From Pseudomonas sp. BGI-2 (GTDB lineage: Bacteria; Pseudomonadota; Gammaproteobacteria; Pseudomonadales; Pseudomonadaceae): 64,000 bases of DNA. Positions 16,571-26,772 of this stretch are shown piece after piece. The first letter of the stretch is position 1. Each line of letters starts with the position of its first letter. The notes beneath the pieces were generated by a model. It did not search any database. It had not been told where the DNA came from and saw only the letters and a list, made by a program, of their open reading frames with translations. A program made the translations under genes and the position numbers. The stretch spans positions 1-64,000 of the forward strand of contig NZ_SISB01000016.1 of the NCBI RefSeq assembly GCF_004310295.1, given 5' to 3'.

Positions 16571-17350
16571 TTAGATGGTCAGCGTCCAGTCGTAGTCCAC
16601 GATCAGCGGTGCATGCTGCGAGAACCGTGGCTGACGTGGCAGGCGTGCGCTGCGAACAAAGCGGCGCAGACCCGGCGTCAGCAACTGATAGTCGAAACGC
16701 CAACCGAGGTTGAGCATTTCAGCCTGTTCGTTGTCCGGCCACCAGCTGTACTGGTCACCTTCACGGCTGACTTCGCGCAGGGCATCGACATAACCCATGT
16801 TGCCGACAATCTCGTCCATCCAGGCACGTTCAGGTGCCAGGAAGCCCGGGGATTGCTGGCTGTCGCGCCAATTCTTGATATCCAGCTTCTGTTGCGCCAC
16901 GTACAACGAGCCACAGTAAATGTACTCGCGACGTTTGCGTCGCTGTTTATCCAGATAACGGGCGAAATCGTCCATTAGCTTGAACTTCTGGTTCAAGTCT
17001 TCATCGCCGTTCTGCCCCGAAGGAAGCAGCAAGGTCGCGATGCTGACCTTGTCGAAATCGGCTTGCAGGTAGCGCCCGTAGCGGTCGGCCGTCTCGAAGC
17101 CGAGACCGCTGATGACTGCCTTCGGTTGCAGCCGCGAATACAAAGCCACGCCACCTTGGGCGGGAACTTCGGCTTCGCAGGCATAAAGGAAGTAGCCATC
17201 CAGTTGGAAGGCTGGATCGTCCAGTTCAAAGGCGGAGGCGCGGGTGTCCTGCAGGCAGATGACGTCGGCATTCTGAGCTTGCAGCCAACTGAGCAAACCT
17301 CGCTCCACTGCAGCCTGAATACCATTGACGTTCACACTGATGATCCGCAT
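16571..17350 (-). CDS. crc: Catabolite repression control protein Crc
   Basis: A 259-residue protein of the exonuclease III/EEP fold, starting MRIISVNVNGIQAAVERGLL. Crc acts with Hfq to block translation of mRNAs for less preferred carbon sources in Pseudomonas; it is not a working nuclease. The fold marks are DVICLQDTRA, GGVALYSR and FSQHAPLIVDYDW, where the usual Asp/His pair of ExoIII (SDHxP) is replaced by SQHAP. Start 17350 is preferred to an upstream ATG because the family begins MRIISVNVNG. Transcribed divergently from pyrE. Confidence 0.95.
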   Translation of the reverse strand: MRIISVNVNGIQAAVERGLLSWLQAQNADVICLQDTRASAFELDDPAFQLDGYFLYACEAEVPAQGGVALYSRLQPKAVISGLGFETADRYGRYLQADFDKVSIATLLLPSGQNGDEDLNQKFKLMDDFARYLDKQRRKRREYIYCGSLYVAQQKLDIKNWRDSQQSPGFLAPERAWMDEIVGNMGYVDALREVSREGDQYSWWPDNEQAEMLNLGWRFDYQLLTPGLRRFVRSARLPRQPRFSQHAPLIVDYDWTLTI

Positions 17351-17372
17351 AAATGGCCCCAAAAATCGCGTG

Positions 17373-17387
17373 CGTGTATGATACACG
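17373..17387. promoter_or_regulatory. Perfect 15-bp palindrome between crc and pyrE
   Basis: CGTGTAT G ATACACG is a perfect 7-1-7 inverted repeat in the 82-bp gap between the divergent start codons. Its shape and place suggest an operator that could act on both promoters. No regulator can be named. Confidence 0.4.
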
Positions 17388-17432
17388 GCGTCAACCTAAT
17401 TAGCTAAATCCGTGGTATTTGGGGTTTTTTTC

Positions 17433-18077
17433 ATGCAAACGTATCAGCGCGATTTCATTCGTTTTGCCATTGATCGCGGCGTTTTGCGCTTCGGCGAGTT
17501 CACCCTGAAGTCCGGGCGCACCAGTCCTTACTTCTTTAATGCCGGCCTGTTCAACTCCGGTTCGGCCCTTGCGCAGCTAGGTCGTTTCTACGCGGCAGCC
17601 ATCGTCGAGAGCGGTATTTCGTTCGACGTACTCTTCGGTCCAGCCTACAAAGGTATCCCTTTGGCGGCAACCACTGCAGTGGCCCTGGCCGAACATCATG
17701 GTCGTGATCTGCCATGGTGCTTCAACCGCAAGGAAGCCAAGGCCCACGGCGAAGGCGGCAGTCTGGTCGGCGCACCGTTGACCGGCGATGTGCTGATCAT
17801 CGACGACGTCATCACCGCTGGCACTGCAATCCGTGAGGTGATGCAAATCATCGCTTCCCAGGACGGCGCCAAGGCTGCGGGCGTGCTCATCGCCCTGAAC
17901 CGTCAGGAGCGTGGCAACGGTGAGTTGTCGGCAATCCAGGAAGTGGAGCGTGACTTCGGCATTCCGGTGATCAGCATTGTTTCGTTGAACCAGGTGCTGG
18001 AATTCCTGGCGGACGATCCGCAGCTCAAGCCGCATTTGCCAGCGGTTGAAGCCTACCGCGCCCAGTTCGGCGTCTGA
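17433..18077 (+). CDS. pyrE: Orotate phosphoribosyltransferase
   Basis: A 214-residue enzyme that joins orotate and PRPP to make OMP in pyrimidine synthesis. It starts [20 protein letters not shown], has [13 protein letters not shown] for orotate, and the PRPP loop [17 protein letters not shown] run of seven T residues (GGGGTTTTTTTC) comes directly before the ATG, so the Shine-Dalgarno sequence is poor; an upstream ATG at 17412 has no better site and would add non-conserved residues. Confidence 0.97.
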   Translation: MQTYQRDFIRFAIDRGVLRFGEFTLKSGRTSPYFFNAGLFNSGSALAQLGRFYAAAIVESGISFDVLFGPAYKGIPLAATTAVALAEHHGRDLPWCFNRKEAKAHGEGGSLVGAPLTGDVLIIDDVITAGTAIREVMQIIASQDGAKAAGVLIALNRQERGNGELSAIQEVERDFGIPVISIVSLNQVLEFLADDPQLKPHLPAVEAYRAQFGV

Positions 18078-18080
18078 CGT

Positions 18081-18110
18081 AAAGGCCCTGTTTTTACAGG
18101 GCCTTTTTTT
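18081..18110 (+). terminator. Intrinsic terminator of pyrE
   Basis: AAAGGCCCTG TTTTTA CAGGGCCTTTTTTT: a strong GC stem directly after the pyrE stop codon with a long T tract. It also faces the end of the convergent gene at 18121. Confidence 0.9.
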
Positions 18111-18120
18111 CATCTGGCGA

Positions 18121-18504
18121 TTAACGCAGGCTGCACCATTTCGCACACAGGCGCAGGGTTAACCGGGCGTTGAACAGCGCAAACACCATCAGTGCAAACA
18201 CAACCATCACGTAAAGTGTGCGATCCACGTCAAAGTCCCAAAGATCCAGCGTGCTGCTGCCCATGATTTTCACAGCGGCAGGCAAGTTGACGTAAAACAG
18301 CGCCAGGAAGGCGCTGGTCAGAGGGAGGGCGCAGGCGAACAAAACGTTCGTTACCTTTTTTCGGCTACGTGTTCTGGCGAGCGGGCCAGATTGGCTTTCA
18401 TCCAGCTCCAGTGCTTCATGCAGCCTCGGCCACGCAAGGTTGAACATGAAGGTGGTCAAGGTCAGCAGCAAGCCACTGACCGCCACAATGTCACTGAACG
18501 GCAT
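18121..18504 (-). CDS. Small membrane protein, unknown
   Basis: A 127-residue protein with three predicted membrane helices: IVAVSGLLLTLTTFMFNLAW, VLFACALPLTSAFLALFYV and YVMVVFALMVFALFNARLTL, joined by a charged loop (LDESQSGPLARTRSRKKV). I recognise no family. Its start overlaps the end of the upstream 190-residue gene by 14 bp, so the two are very likely translated together. Third and last gene of a small operon that lies between pyrE and argB. Confidence 0.65.
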   Translation of the reverse strand: MPFSDIVAVSGLLLTLTTFMFNLAWPRLHEALELDESQSGPLARTRSRKKVTNVLFACALPLTSAFLALFYVNLPAAVKIMGSSTLDLWDFDVDRTLYVMVVFALMVFALFNARLTLRLCAKWCSLR

Positions 18505-19063
18505 TGATCCCCAGCGTTGTGCACAGCAGGTCGTGGGAATCCTCGCTGATTTCGAACTGCCCGGCGCTGCCCTTGCGTTTGGTGATGGGTTTGAATGTTG
18601 GCTCGTTTTGAGTGATCAGCATGTTCAACTCATCACGGATGACATCAGAGCTGATTACCACCAGATACACGGTCTGAGCATGCTCCGCAGACTCAATCAC
18701 AGCTCGCATGCTGTGTTGCAAGATATCGTCCAGCTGATTGCGAAACCGTGAAACTGTGTTTTTCAGCAGGGTTTTGCTCTGGCTCTGAGTGAGCTGGAAA
18801 ATCGTCGATATCTGCGACTCGGTCGGCAAGGTCTGCCCGAAGTAGCTTTGAATCAGATACAGCAATCGGTCCTGTTTCGCTTCATCGGCCCGACTCGGCA
18901 TGCCGCCTTCTACCAGCATTTTCAAGTATTCGGTCAGACTCGCCTTGGCGATTCGCTGAAGAGCGTGGGCGATTTCGTTGTCGGAAATCCTCAACGTCTT
19001 TTTGACCGGCTCCTTTTGCTCCTGCTCGAAAGCCTGGGCGTCGATCGTGAACGAGATCTGCAT
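18491..19063 (-). CDS. Unknown protein with possible helix-turn-helix segment
   Basis: A 190-residue soluble, mostly helical protein beginning MQISFTIDAQAFEQEQKEPV. Residues near 85-110 (TESQISTIFQLTQSQSKTLL) have the spacing of a helix-turn-helix, and the C-terminal third has a strand-like stretch TVYLVVISSDVI. No family is recognised. It lies 18 bp downstream of the zinc-ribbon gene and overlaps the membrane-protein gene by 14 bp. The link to a membrane partner suggests a two-part device, but that is only inference from context. Confidence 0.65.
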   Translation of the reverse strand: MQISFTIDAQAFEQEQKEPVKKTLRISDNEIAHALQRIAKASLTEYLKMLVEGGMPSRADEAKQDRLLYLIQSYFGQTLPTESQISTIFQLTQSQSKTLLKNTVSRFRNQLDDILQHSMRAVIESAEHAQTVYLVVISSDVIRDELNMLITQNEPTFKPITKRKGSAGQFEISEDSHDLLCTTLGINAVQ

Positions 19064-19081
19064 GGCTCAGTGCCTCCGACG

Positions 19082-19342
19082 CTATTTTTTGCTGGCAGGG
19101 TTGGAGGTTTCGACCTGTTTGATCCCGACGGGTTTGTCGGTTTTTTCCGGATATGGATCAATCACGGCGTCGCCCTGGCCGGTCAGCACTTTCCAGCCTT
19201 TGCGTGTATGAGTGTCTTCTTCGAAATAGGGGCAGGGCGGCATCGACTTCTTTGACGAGCCCGAGTATTCATGGCCGCAGTCCGCGCAAGCGTAACGGCC
19301 TGCTGAAATGTCGCTGCCGTAAGGAACGTTATCTTTTTGCAT
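19082..19342 (-). CDS. Small zinc-ribbon protein
   Basis: An 86-residue protein with CADCGHEYSG near residue 19 and MPPCPYF near 35, the Cys spacing of a rubredoxin-like zinc ribbon, though the second half has one clear Cys rather than the usual pair. The C-terminal part (KGWKVLTGQGDAVIDPYPEK) is hydrophilic. AGGAGATC precedes the ATG. First gene of the three-gene unit; its role is unknown. Confidence 0.65.
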   Translation of the reverse strand: MQKDNVPYGSDISAGRYACADCGHEYSGSSKKSMPPCPYFEEDTHTRKGWKVLTGQGDAVIDPYPEKTDKPVGIKQVETSNPASKK

Positions 19343-19442
19343 GGTGAGATCTCCTGTGGATACAGGGAAGATCCTATGCGGACTATTGCTGACGGGATGT
19401 CAGACGTTTCGCTGATTCAGGTCAGGCATTTCCTGCGCGTAT

Positions 19443-19519
19443 AAAAAAGATCGCAGACTTCGTCAGCTCCTACGGAATATTCGTACAACCGTGGGTGCTG
19501 CCGAAGGCTGCGATCTTTT
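19443..19519. repeat. Inverted pair of a second REP family (GATCGCAG)
   Basis: AAAAGATCGCAGACTTCGTC at 19445 and GCTGCCGAAGGCTGCGATCT at 19498 (AGATCGCAGCCTTCGGCAGC on the other strand) face each other over a short interior. The family differs from GTGGGAGCGGG REPs. It sits just past the argB 3' end. Confidence 0.7.
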
Positions 19520-19531
19520 GATGTACTTGAA

Positions 19532-20437
<906 letters not shown>

Positions 20438-20476
20438 TCAGGGCTCCGGCACTTCAAATAAGGGCGCTTCAGAAGG

Positions 20477-21874
20477 TCAAAACGGTAGTTGGAGATCAGG
20501 TGCAACACGCTTCAGTTGGACGTGGAAAACATCCTTGATGCGCTGCAGTTCAGCCTCGTCATCGGCCTCGAAGCGCAGCACCAGCACCGGTGTGGTGTTG
20601 GACGCGCGCACCAGGCCCCAGCCTTTGGCGTAGTCGACTCGCACGCCGTCAATGGTGGTCAGGTTGGCGCCTTCGCCCCATTTCGCGTCGTGCAGTGCAT
20701 CAATGATGCTGAATTTGCTCTCTTCGGTCACATGGATATTGATTTCCGGCGTAGAAATATCGTTCGGGAAGGTCGCAAACAGCTCTTCCGCAGTGGATTT
20801 TTCTTTGCTGAGGATCTCCAGCAGGCGCGCTGCGCTGTAAATGCCGTCGTCAAAACCGAACCAGCGTTCCTTGAAGAAGATGTGCCCGCTCATTTCGCCG
20901 GCCAACAGGGCGCCGGTTTGTTTCATTTTCTTTTTGATCAACGAGTGACCGGTCTTCCACATTAACGGACGACCGCCGTATTCCTTGATCAGTGGCGTCA
21001 GGCGACGGGTGCATTTGACGTCGAAGATGATCTCCGCGTCAGCGTTACGCGCCAGTACGTCGCGGGCGAACAGCATCAGCAGGCGGTCCGGATAGACGAT
21101 GCTGCCGGTGTTGGTTACTACGCCAACACGGTCGCCGTCGCCGTCGAAAGCCAGGCCGAGGTCAGCGTTGGTTTCCTTGACCTTGGCGATCAGGTCCACG
21201 AGGTTTTCAGGCTTGCCCGGATCCGGGTGGTGGTTCGGGAAGTTGCCGTCGACCTCGCAGAACAGCGGGATGACTTCGCAGTTCAGCGCTTCGATCAGTT
21301 GCGGGGCAATCACGCCGGCCGCGCCGTTGCCGCAGTCGACCACGACTTTCAGGCGACGAGCCAGTTTGATGTCCTGGACGATTTCGGTGTTGTAGCGGTC
21401 GAGAATCTCGACCTGGGTGACGCCGCCCTTGCCGCTGCTCAGGTTGTTGGTCTTGAGGCGGTCGTGCAGGGCCTGGATCTGTTCGTTGGCCAGGGTGTCG
21501 CCGGCGATCACGATCTTGAAACCGTTGTAGTTCGACGGGTTGTGGCTGCCGGTCAACATGACACCGGATTTGCCGGCCAGTACGTTGGCGGCGTAATACA
21601 GCGCCGGTGTTGGCACCAGGCCAACGTCGCTGACGTGGCAACCGCTGTCGGCCAGGCCCTTGATCAATTGCTCGACCAGTTCCGGGCCGGAGAGTCGACC
21701 GTCGCGGCCAACGGAAACGTTCGGTTCGTCCTGGGCCAGGCTCTGGGCACCGATGGCGCGACCGAGCCAATAAGCGGTCTCAGCGTTCAGGAATTCCGGG
21801 ACGGTGCCGCGAATGTCGTAGGCGCGGAAGATGCTGTCGGGGAACTTGGGTGCGACTTGGGCTGGGCTGCTCAT
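20477..21874 (-). CDS. algC: Phosphomannomutase/phosphoglucomutase AlgC
   Basis: A 465-residue alpha-D-phosphohexomutase. It interconverts 1- and 6-phosphates of mannose and glucose for alginate, LPS and rhamnolipid precursors. The active-site phosphoserine is in GVMLTGSHNPSNYNG, the metal loop is LAFDGDGDRVGVV, and the sugar loop is LLAGEMSGHIFFKERW. Start 21874 (MSSPAQVAPKFPDSIFRAYD) is the length of the studied P. aeruginosa enzyme. Some genomes carry a longer AlgC with an N-terminal membrane domain; here the upstream frame closes within about 200 bp in a repeat. Confidence 0.95.
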   Translation of the reverse strand: MSSPAQVAPKFPDSIFRAYDIRGTVPEFLNAETAYWLGRAIGAQSLAQDEPNVSVGRDGRLSGPELVEQLIKGLADSGCHVSDVGLVPTPALYYAANVLAGKSGVMLTGSHNPSNYNGFKIVIAGDTLANEQIQALHDRLKTNNLSSGKGGVTQVEILDRYNTEIVQDIKLARRLKVVVDCGNGAAGVIAPQLIEALNCEVIPLFCEVDGNFPNHHPDPGKPENLVDLIAKVKETNADLGLAFDGDGDRVGVVTNTGSIVYPDRLLMLFARDVLARNADAEIIFDVKCTRRLTPLIKEYGGRPLMWKTGHSLIKKKMKQTGALLAGEMSGHIFFKERWFGFDDGIYSAARLLEILSKEKSTAEELFATFPNDISTPEINIHVTEESKFSIIDALHDAKWGEGANLTTIDGVRVDYAKGWGLVRASNTTPVLVLRFEADDEAELQRIKDVFHVQLKRVAPDLQLPF

Positions 21875-22088
21875 TACTGGAAATGCTCCATCTCGAAGGT
21901 GGCTGGACCTGTCTGCGAAGAACTCGTCGGCAGGTGCAAACTGAAGGGTATGACGGCGTTTTCCACTGAGAGTTCGTGGTGTGTAAAGGCCATGCCACCT
22001 GCGTTTGTGGGGTAATGACCGGTCAATGCCTTGATTTTGGGCGGTAAAACTTCCAGCTGAGCTTTGTGCAAATTTCAGCAGGCCCCAT

Positions 22089-22205
22089 ACCTGTGGCGAG
22101 GGAGCTTGCTCCCGCTTGAGTGCGTAGCACTCACAAAAATCCGTAAAACTTATAGGTTTTTGGGGATGCTACGCAGCCCAACGGGGTCAAGCCCCCTCAC
22201 CACAA
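22089..22205. repeat. Paired REP-like element, CTGTGGCGAGG type
   Basis: Arms CCTGTGGCGAGGGAGCTTGC and, on the other strand, a counterpart ending GCCCCCTCACCACAAG at 22205 face each other. The interior contains AGTGCGTAGCACTC. Same family as 1281-1418. With the algC leader it fills the 348-bp gap between algC and dut; no gene is seen there. Confidence 0.6.
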
Positions 22206-22222
22206 GTTAGCCATCTATCCGA

Positions 22223-22678
22223 TCAATGGCTGCCCGAATGCCCGAAGCCACCAGCGCCGCGCTCGGTTTCAACGAACTCTTCGACCATCTCGAAGTGCGC
22301 TTGAACCACTGGCACAAGTACCAGCTGGGCCAGCCGTTCACCGACGACCATGTTGAAGTCGGTCTGGCCACGGTTCCAGCACGAAACCATCAGCGGACCC
22401 TGGTAATCGGAGTCGATCAAACCGACCAGATTGCCCAGCACGATGCCGTGTTTATGGCCCAGACCGGAGCGCGGCAGAATCAGCGCCGCCAGGCCTGGAT
22501 CGCCAATGTAGACGGACAGGCCGGTCGGGATCAGCAGGGTTTCGCCCGGCTTGATCACGGTGTCTTTTTCCAGCATGGCGCGCAGGTCGAGGCCAGCGGA
22601 GCCTGGCGTGGCGTACTGCGGCAGCGGGAATTCGGTACCGATGCGGGGGTCGAGGATCTTGGCTTGCAAAGCGTGCAT
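22223..22678 (-). CDS. dut: dUTP diphosphatase
   Basis: A 151-residue trimeric dUTPase that hydrolyses dUTP to dUMP, keeping uracil out of DNA. The five motifs appear in order: [50 protein letters not shown] and [12 protein letters not shown]. The last is a small variant of the common RGSGGFGSTG, still with the aromatic that covers the uracil. It starts 5 bp downstream of coaBC and is certainly co-transcribed with it. Confidence 0.97.
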   Translation of the reverse strand: MHALQAKILDPRIGTEFPLPQYATPGSAGLDLRAMLEKDTVIKPGETLLIPTGLSVYIGDPGLAALILPRSGLGHKHGIVLGNLVGLIDSDYQGPLMVSCWNRGQTDFNMVVGERLAQLVLVPVVQAHFEMVEEFVETERGAGGFGHSGSH

Positions 22679-22683
22679 GTAAA

Positions 22684-23892
22684 TTAAACCTGGTTCAGAC
22701 GTTCGGCGATAAAAGTGATCAGCTGGCGAGCGATTTTGCTCTTGCTGGTCTGGGCGAAAAGTGTGGCGTGCAGCTCACGATCGATCACGCTGCAGGCGTT
22801 TTCTTCGCTGTTGAAGCCAATGCTCGGGTTGGCGACGTCGTTGGCGACGATCAAATCGAGGTTCTTGTCTTTCAACTTGCGTGCAGCGTAATCGAGCAGG
22901 TGTTCGGTTTCGGCGGCGAAACCGACACTGAACGGACGGTCGGGGCGCGTGGCGATGGTGGCCAGAATGTCCGGGTTACGCACCATCTGTAGCAACAAGC
23001 CGTCGCCGTTCGTGGGATCTTTCTTGAGTTTCTGTGGGGCAACGACTTCCGGGCGATAATCCGCGACCGCTGCCGAGGCAATAAACAGGTCGCAGGGGAT
23101 TGCGGCTTCGCAGGCAGCGAGCATGTCGCGGGCGCTGACCACGTCGATGCGGGTAACGCGATCCGGGGTCGGCAGGTGCACCGGGCCGGTGATCAGTGTC
23201 ACGCGGGCGCCAGCTTCCACCGCGGCTTCGGCCAGGGCGAAGCCCATTTTTCCGGAGCTGTGGTTGGTGATGTAGCGCACCGGGTCGATGTTTTCCTGGG
23301 TTGGGCCAGCGGTGATCAGCACGTGTTTGCCGGTCAATGCCTGACGCTTGAAGCAGTCCGCCGCGCATTGGGCGAGTTCGACGGCTTCGAGCATGCGGCC
23401 CAGGCCGACGTCCCCACAGGCCTGGCTGCCGGAGGCCGGACCGAAGGCTTTGATGTCGCGGCTTTCGAGGGTTTGCAGGTTGGCTTGGGTCGCCGGGTCG
23501 CGCCACATGGCCTGGTTCATCGCCGGGGCAACGGCGACCACGGCGTCGGTGGCCAGCACCAGCGTGGTCAGCAGGTCGTCGGCAATGCCTTGGGCCAGAC
23601 GGGCGATCAGGTCCGCAGTAGCGGGGGCAATCAGCACCATGTCGGCCCACTTGGCCAGTTCGATGTGGCCCATCGCAGCTTCAGCCGCCGGGTCCAGCAG
23701 GTCCAGATGAACCGGGTGGCCGGACAAGGCCTGCATGGTCAGCGGGGTGATGAACTCGCTGCCGCCACGGGTCATGACCACGCGCACTTCGGCGCCTTGG
23801 TCGATCAGGCGGCGAACCAGGTCGGCGCTCTTGTAGGCAGCAATACCGCCGCCGACGCCCAGAACGATGCGTTTCCGATACAGCCGCTGCAT
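22684..23892 (-). CDS. coaBC: Bifunctional CoaBC (PPC synthetase/decarboxylase)
   Basis: A 402-residue flavoprotein making 4'-phosphopantetheine in coenzyme A synthesis. The N-terminal decarboxylase half has [27 protein letters not shown] and the lid motif [11 protein letters not shown]. The C-terminal synthetase half starts at [20 protein letters not shown] and has [16 protein letters not shown] 23892 ([16 protein letters not shown]) is preferred over an upstream in-frame start because the flavin-binding strand follows at once. Divergent from radC, as in most gammaproteobacteria. Confidence 0.96.
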   Translation of the reverse strand: MQRLYRKRIVLGVGGGIAAYKSADLVRRLIDQGAEVRVVMTRGGSEFITPLTMQALSGHPVHLDLLDPAAEAAMGHIELAKWADMVLIAPATADLIARLAQGIADDLLTTLVLATDAVVAVAPAMNQAMWRDPATQANLQTLESRDIKAFGPASGSQACGDVGLGRMLEAVELAQCAADCFKRQALTGKHVLITAGPTQENIDPVRYITNHSSGKMGFALAEAAVEAGARVTLITGPVHLPTPDRVTRIDVVSARDMLAACEAAIPCDLFIASAAVADYRPEVVAPQKLKKDPTNGDGLLLQMVRNPDILATIATRPDRPFSVGFAAETEHLLDYAARKLKDKNLDLIVANDVANPSIGFNSEENACSVIDRELHATLFAQTSKSKIARQLITFIAERLNQV

Positions 23893-24029
23893 AGGTCTGC
23901 CTTTCATTTCGTTGATGACTGCGTGGCGATACCCCCTCCCCAGGAGTGAAATCGCTCGCAAAAAAGATGGGCTACGATATCACAGCGACCGCAATGGAAC
24001 AGCGGCGCCCAAACACACATGGAGGTGCT

Positions 24030-24704
24030 ATGAGCATTCGCGATTGGCCGGCGGCGGAGCGCCCGCGGGAGAGGTTACTTGAGTTGGGTTCTGGGAGTCT
24101 TTCGGACGCCGAACTGCTGGCGATTTTTTTACGAACTGGCGTGGCGGGTAAAAGCGCGGTGGATTTGGCGCGACACCTGTTGCAGCAATTTGGCAGCCTG
24201 CGCACGTTGCTCGAGGCCGACCTTCGGACCTTCAGCGGTGAGCTCGGGCTTGGACCGGCAAAGTTTGCGCAGTTGCAGGCGGTACTGGAAATGGCCCGCC
24301 GGCATCTGGCAGAACGGCTGCGGCGTGATTCGGTGATGGAGAGCCCGCTGGCGGTGCGTGACTATCTCAAGTCGATGCTGCGTCACGAGCCGCATGAGGT
24401 CTTCGGCTGCCTGTTTCTGGATTCCAAACACCGGGTGCTGACATTTGAGGTGCTGTTTCGCGGCTCCATCGACAACACCAGCGTGTACCCGCGACAGGTG
24501 GTCAAGCGCGCATTGGCCCACAACGCCGCCGCATTGATCCTCTGCCATAACCACCCGTCGGGCAATCCCGATCCCAGTCAGGCCGATCGGCTGCTGACCA
24601 AGCGTCTGCAAGAGGCGCTCGAGCTGGTTGATGTGCGGGTGCTCGACCATTTCATCATCGGCGACGGCGATCCGCTGTCGATGGCTGAGTATGGGTGGAT
24701 GTAG
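24030..24704 (+). CDS. radC: RadC-family MPN/JAB protein
   Basis: A 224-residue protein. The N-terminal helix-hairpin-helix part reads [20 protein letters not shown]; the C-terminal JAB/MPN+ domain has [15 protein letters not shown] and the metal motif [14 protein letters not shown]. RadC was once thought to act in DNA repair, but its function is not settled. ATG 24030 follows GGAGGT and opens [16 protein letters not shown], the usual chromosomal RadC start. A full-length housekeeping type rather than a plasmid or phage copy. Confidence 0.95.
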   Translation: MSIRDWPAAERPRERLLELGSGSLSDAELLAIFLRTGVAGKSAVDLARHLLQQFGSLRTLLEADLRTFSGELGLGPAKFAQLQAVLEMARRHLAERLRRDSVMESPLAVRDYLKSMLRHEPHEVFGCLFLDSKHRVLTFEVLFRGSIDNTSVYPRQVVKRALAHNAAALILCHNHPSGNPDPSQADRLLTKRLQEALELVDVRVLDHFIIGDGDPLSMAEYGWM

Positions 24705-24719
24705 CGGGGTAGCCAAAAT

Positions 24720-24815
24720 CCCTGTGGGAGCGAGCTTGCTCGCGATTGCATTCTTTCAGTCACTGAATAGGTTGACTGACAGGACGCCTTCTCGCGAGCA
24801 AGCTCGCTCCCACAG
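24720..24815. repeat. REPIN after radC
   Basis: Copies GTGGGAGCGAGCTTGCTCGC (24724) and GCGAGCAAGCTCGCTCCCAC (24794) face each other. Both arms share the GAGC in place of GGGC, so they changed together. Confidence 0.85.
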
Positions 24816-24833
24816 TTTTTTGTGGTGTGGCTG

Positions 24834-26420
24834 TTATTTGAGGTTGACCTTCGAGTAATCCTGGCGGCCGAACGGGCTGACTGCATAACCCTCGACGTCC
24901 TTGCGCGTCAGGGCGAAAGCGGTTGGGTGCGCCAGCGGCAGCCACAGCGCCTGTTGCTGGATCTGCGCCTGAGCCTGTTCGTAAAGCTTGGTACGCACAC
25001 CCTGCTCGCCGGTGGTCTTGCCGGCGCTGATCAGCTTGTCCAGGTCCTGGTTGCAGTAACGGGCGAAGTTGGTGCCGGATTTGACCGCGGCGCAGGAAAA
25101 CTGCGGCGTGAGGAAGTTGTCCGGGTCACCGTTGTCGCCGGCCCAGCCCATGAACAGCAGGTCATGTTCACCGGCCTTGGCGCGGCGAATCAGTTCGCCC
25201 CATTCAATTACCCGAATCTCGGCTTGAATACCGATCTCTGCGAGGTCGGATTGCAGCATTTGAGCGCTTAGGCTCGGGTTCGGGTTGAGCAGGCTGCCGG
25301 AAGGTCGGGTCCAGATGGTGGTCTGGAAGCCATCCTTCAGCCCGGCCTTGGCCATCAATGCCCGGGCCTTTTCGATGTCATGCGGGTAACCCGGCAAGCC
25401 TTTGGCGTAGCTCCAGGTGTTGGGCGGGTACGGGCCGTTGGCGGGCTCGGCGGTGTCTTCGAACACGGCTTTGACGTAGTTGGCCTTGTCGAACGCGAGG
25501 TTGATTGCCTGACGTACTTCAGGTTTATCCAGCGGTGGATGCTGGCTGTTGATGCCGACGAACGCGGTCATGAAGGCGTCAGTCTTTTCCACTTTCAATG
25601 TCGGTTCTTTCAGCGCGGCCTTTACGTCCAGTGGCTTGGGCGACAGGGCGATCTGGCACTCGTTGCGGCGCAGTTTCTGCAATCGCACGTTGGCATCCGG
25701 TGTGATGGCGAAGATCAGCGGGTCCACCGAAGGCTTGCCACGGAAGTAGTCCGGGTTGGCTTTGTAGCGAATCGAGGCATCTTTCTGAAAGCGCGTGAAG
25801 ACGAATGGGCCGCTGCCGATCGGTTGGCTGTTGAGCTTCTCGGGCGTGCCGGCCTTCAGCAGTTTGTCGGCGTATTCGGCGGAATAGATCGAGGCAAAGC
25901 CCATGCTCAGGGTCGCGAGAAAGGTCGAGTCCGGGTGATCGAGGGTGAAACGCACGGTCAACGGGTCCAGTGCATCGATCTTCTTGATCAGCGCTGGCAA
26001 CTGCATCGACTGGGCGTGCGGGAAGCCGCTCTGGGCAACTTTGTGCCAAGGGTTTGCCGGGTCGAGCATGCGGTCGAAGCTGAATTTCACGTCTTCGGCG
26101 GTCAGCTCGCGTGTCGGGCTGAAGTACTCGGTGCGGTGGAATTTCACCTGCGGGTGCAGTTTGAACACATACGTCAGGCCATCGGGGGTGACTTCCCAAC
26201 TGTCCGCGAGGCTGGCGACCACTTTGCCGCTGGCGGTGTCGAAGTCCACCAGGCGGTTCATCAGCACGTCGGCCGAGGCATTGGTGGTGGTCAGCGAGTT
26301 GTATTGCACCACGTCGAACCCTTCCGGGCTTGCCTCGGTACAGACGCTCAGGGCGGCGGCATGGGCCAATGGGCTCAGCAGAAGAGGGGCGAGCAGCAGC
26401 GGTAGGGCAGCGAGGCGCAT
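24834..26420 (-). CDS. Di/oligopeptide ABC transporter substrate-binding protein
   Basis: A 528-residue SBP_bac_5 (DppA/OppA) protein. A signal peptide (ALPLLLAPLLLSPLAHAAAL) is followed by the mature family pattern: ASPEGFDVVQYNSLTTTNAS, LADSWEVTPDGLTYVFKLHP, TAEDVKFSFDRMLDP and RQAINLAFDKANYVKAVF. It probably binds short peptides in the periplasm. By recall it matches PA5317 next to rpmB-rpmG. No permease or ATPase genes are adjacent, so it must share a transporter encoded elsewhere. Confidence 0.9.
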   Translation of the reverse strand: MRLAALPLLLAPLLLSPLAHAAALSVCTEASPEGFDVVQYNSLTTTNASADVLMNRLVDFDTASGKVVASLADSWEVTPDGLTYVFKLHPQVKFHRTEYFSPTRELTAEDVKFSFDRMLDPANPWHKVAQSGFPHAQSMQLPALIKKIDALDPLTVRFTLDHPDSTFLATLSMGFASIYSAEYADKLLKAGTPEKLNSQPIGSGPFVFTRFQKDASIRYKANPDYFRGKPSVDPLIFAITPDANVRLQKLRRNECQIALSPKPLDVKAALKEPTLKVEKTDAFMTAFVGINSQHPPLDKPEVRQAINLAFDKANYVKAVFEDTAEPANGPYPPNTWSYAKGLPGYPHDIEKARALMAKAGLKDGFQTTIWTRPSGSLLNPNPSLSAQMLQSDLAEIGIQAEIRVIEWGELIRRAKAGEHDLLFMGWAGDNGDPDNFLTPQFSCAAVKSGTNFARYCNQDLDKLISAGKTTGEQGVRTKLYEQAQAQIQQQALWLPLAHPTAFALTRKDVEGYAVSPFGRQDYSKVNLK

Positions 26421-26689
26421 GGTCGGATTCCTTTACAGATCGAAGGCCCATCTGCAAGTGCAGTCTGGAAAAGGCTTACCCTAGTGGGCTCTTTTGCAAA
26501 TGACTATCCCCTTTTTCATTTTAAGGGGACTATGTGCGCTTGTTTTCGGTGCGTACTGCCTGTGCGATACCCTGAATTGGCCGGTTGGCCGATGTTCTGC
26601 GACGAGCGGTCTTTATCGACGATAGCCTTTATCCAAGGCGCTCGCAGCCTGAAAAACGGGGTTTTTATCAAGTCTGTTCACACGGAATG

Positions 26690-26718
26690 TTGTTGCACCT
26701 CAGTCTATCTGGTATAAA
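26690..26718 (+). promoter_or_regulatory. Sigma-70 promoter of rpmB-rpmG
   Basis: TTGTTG at 26690-26695 and TATAAA at 26713-26718 with a 17-bp spacer. Transcription would start near 26725, giving a leader of about 140 nt before rpmB. The remaining part of the gap (26421-26689) holds the promoter of the divergent binding-protein gene; nothing else was recognised there. Confidence 0.65.
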
Positions 26719-26772
26719 GCAGCGCTCTTTTCTAGGGGCCCGGTTCCTTCACTGTAGGTGTAGCCGGTAAGA

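Noticed and set aside
21875..22071. Frame of 65 codons ending in TAATG overlap with algC
   Set aside because: The overlap looks coupled, but the peptide has no recognised features and the frame is short; treated as leader sequence without further support.
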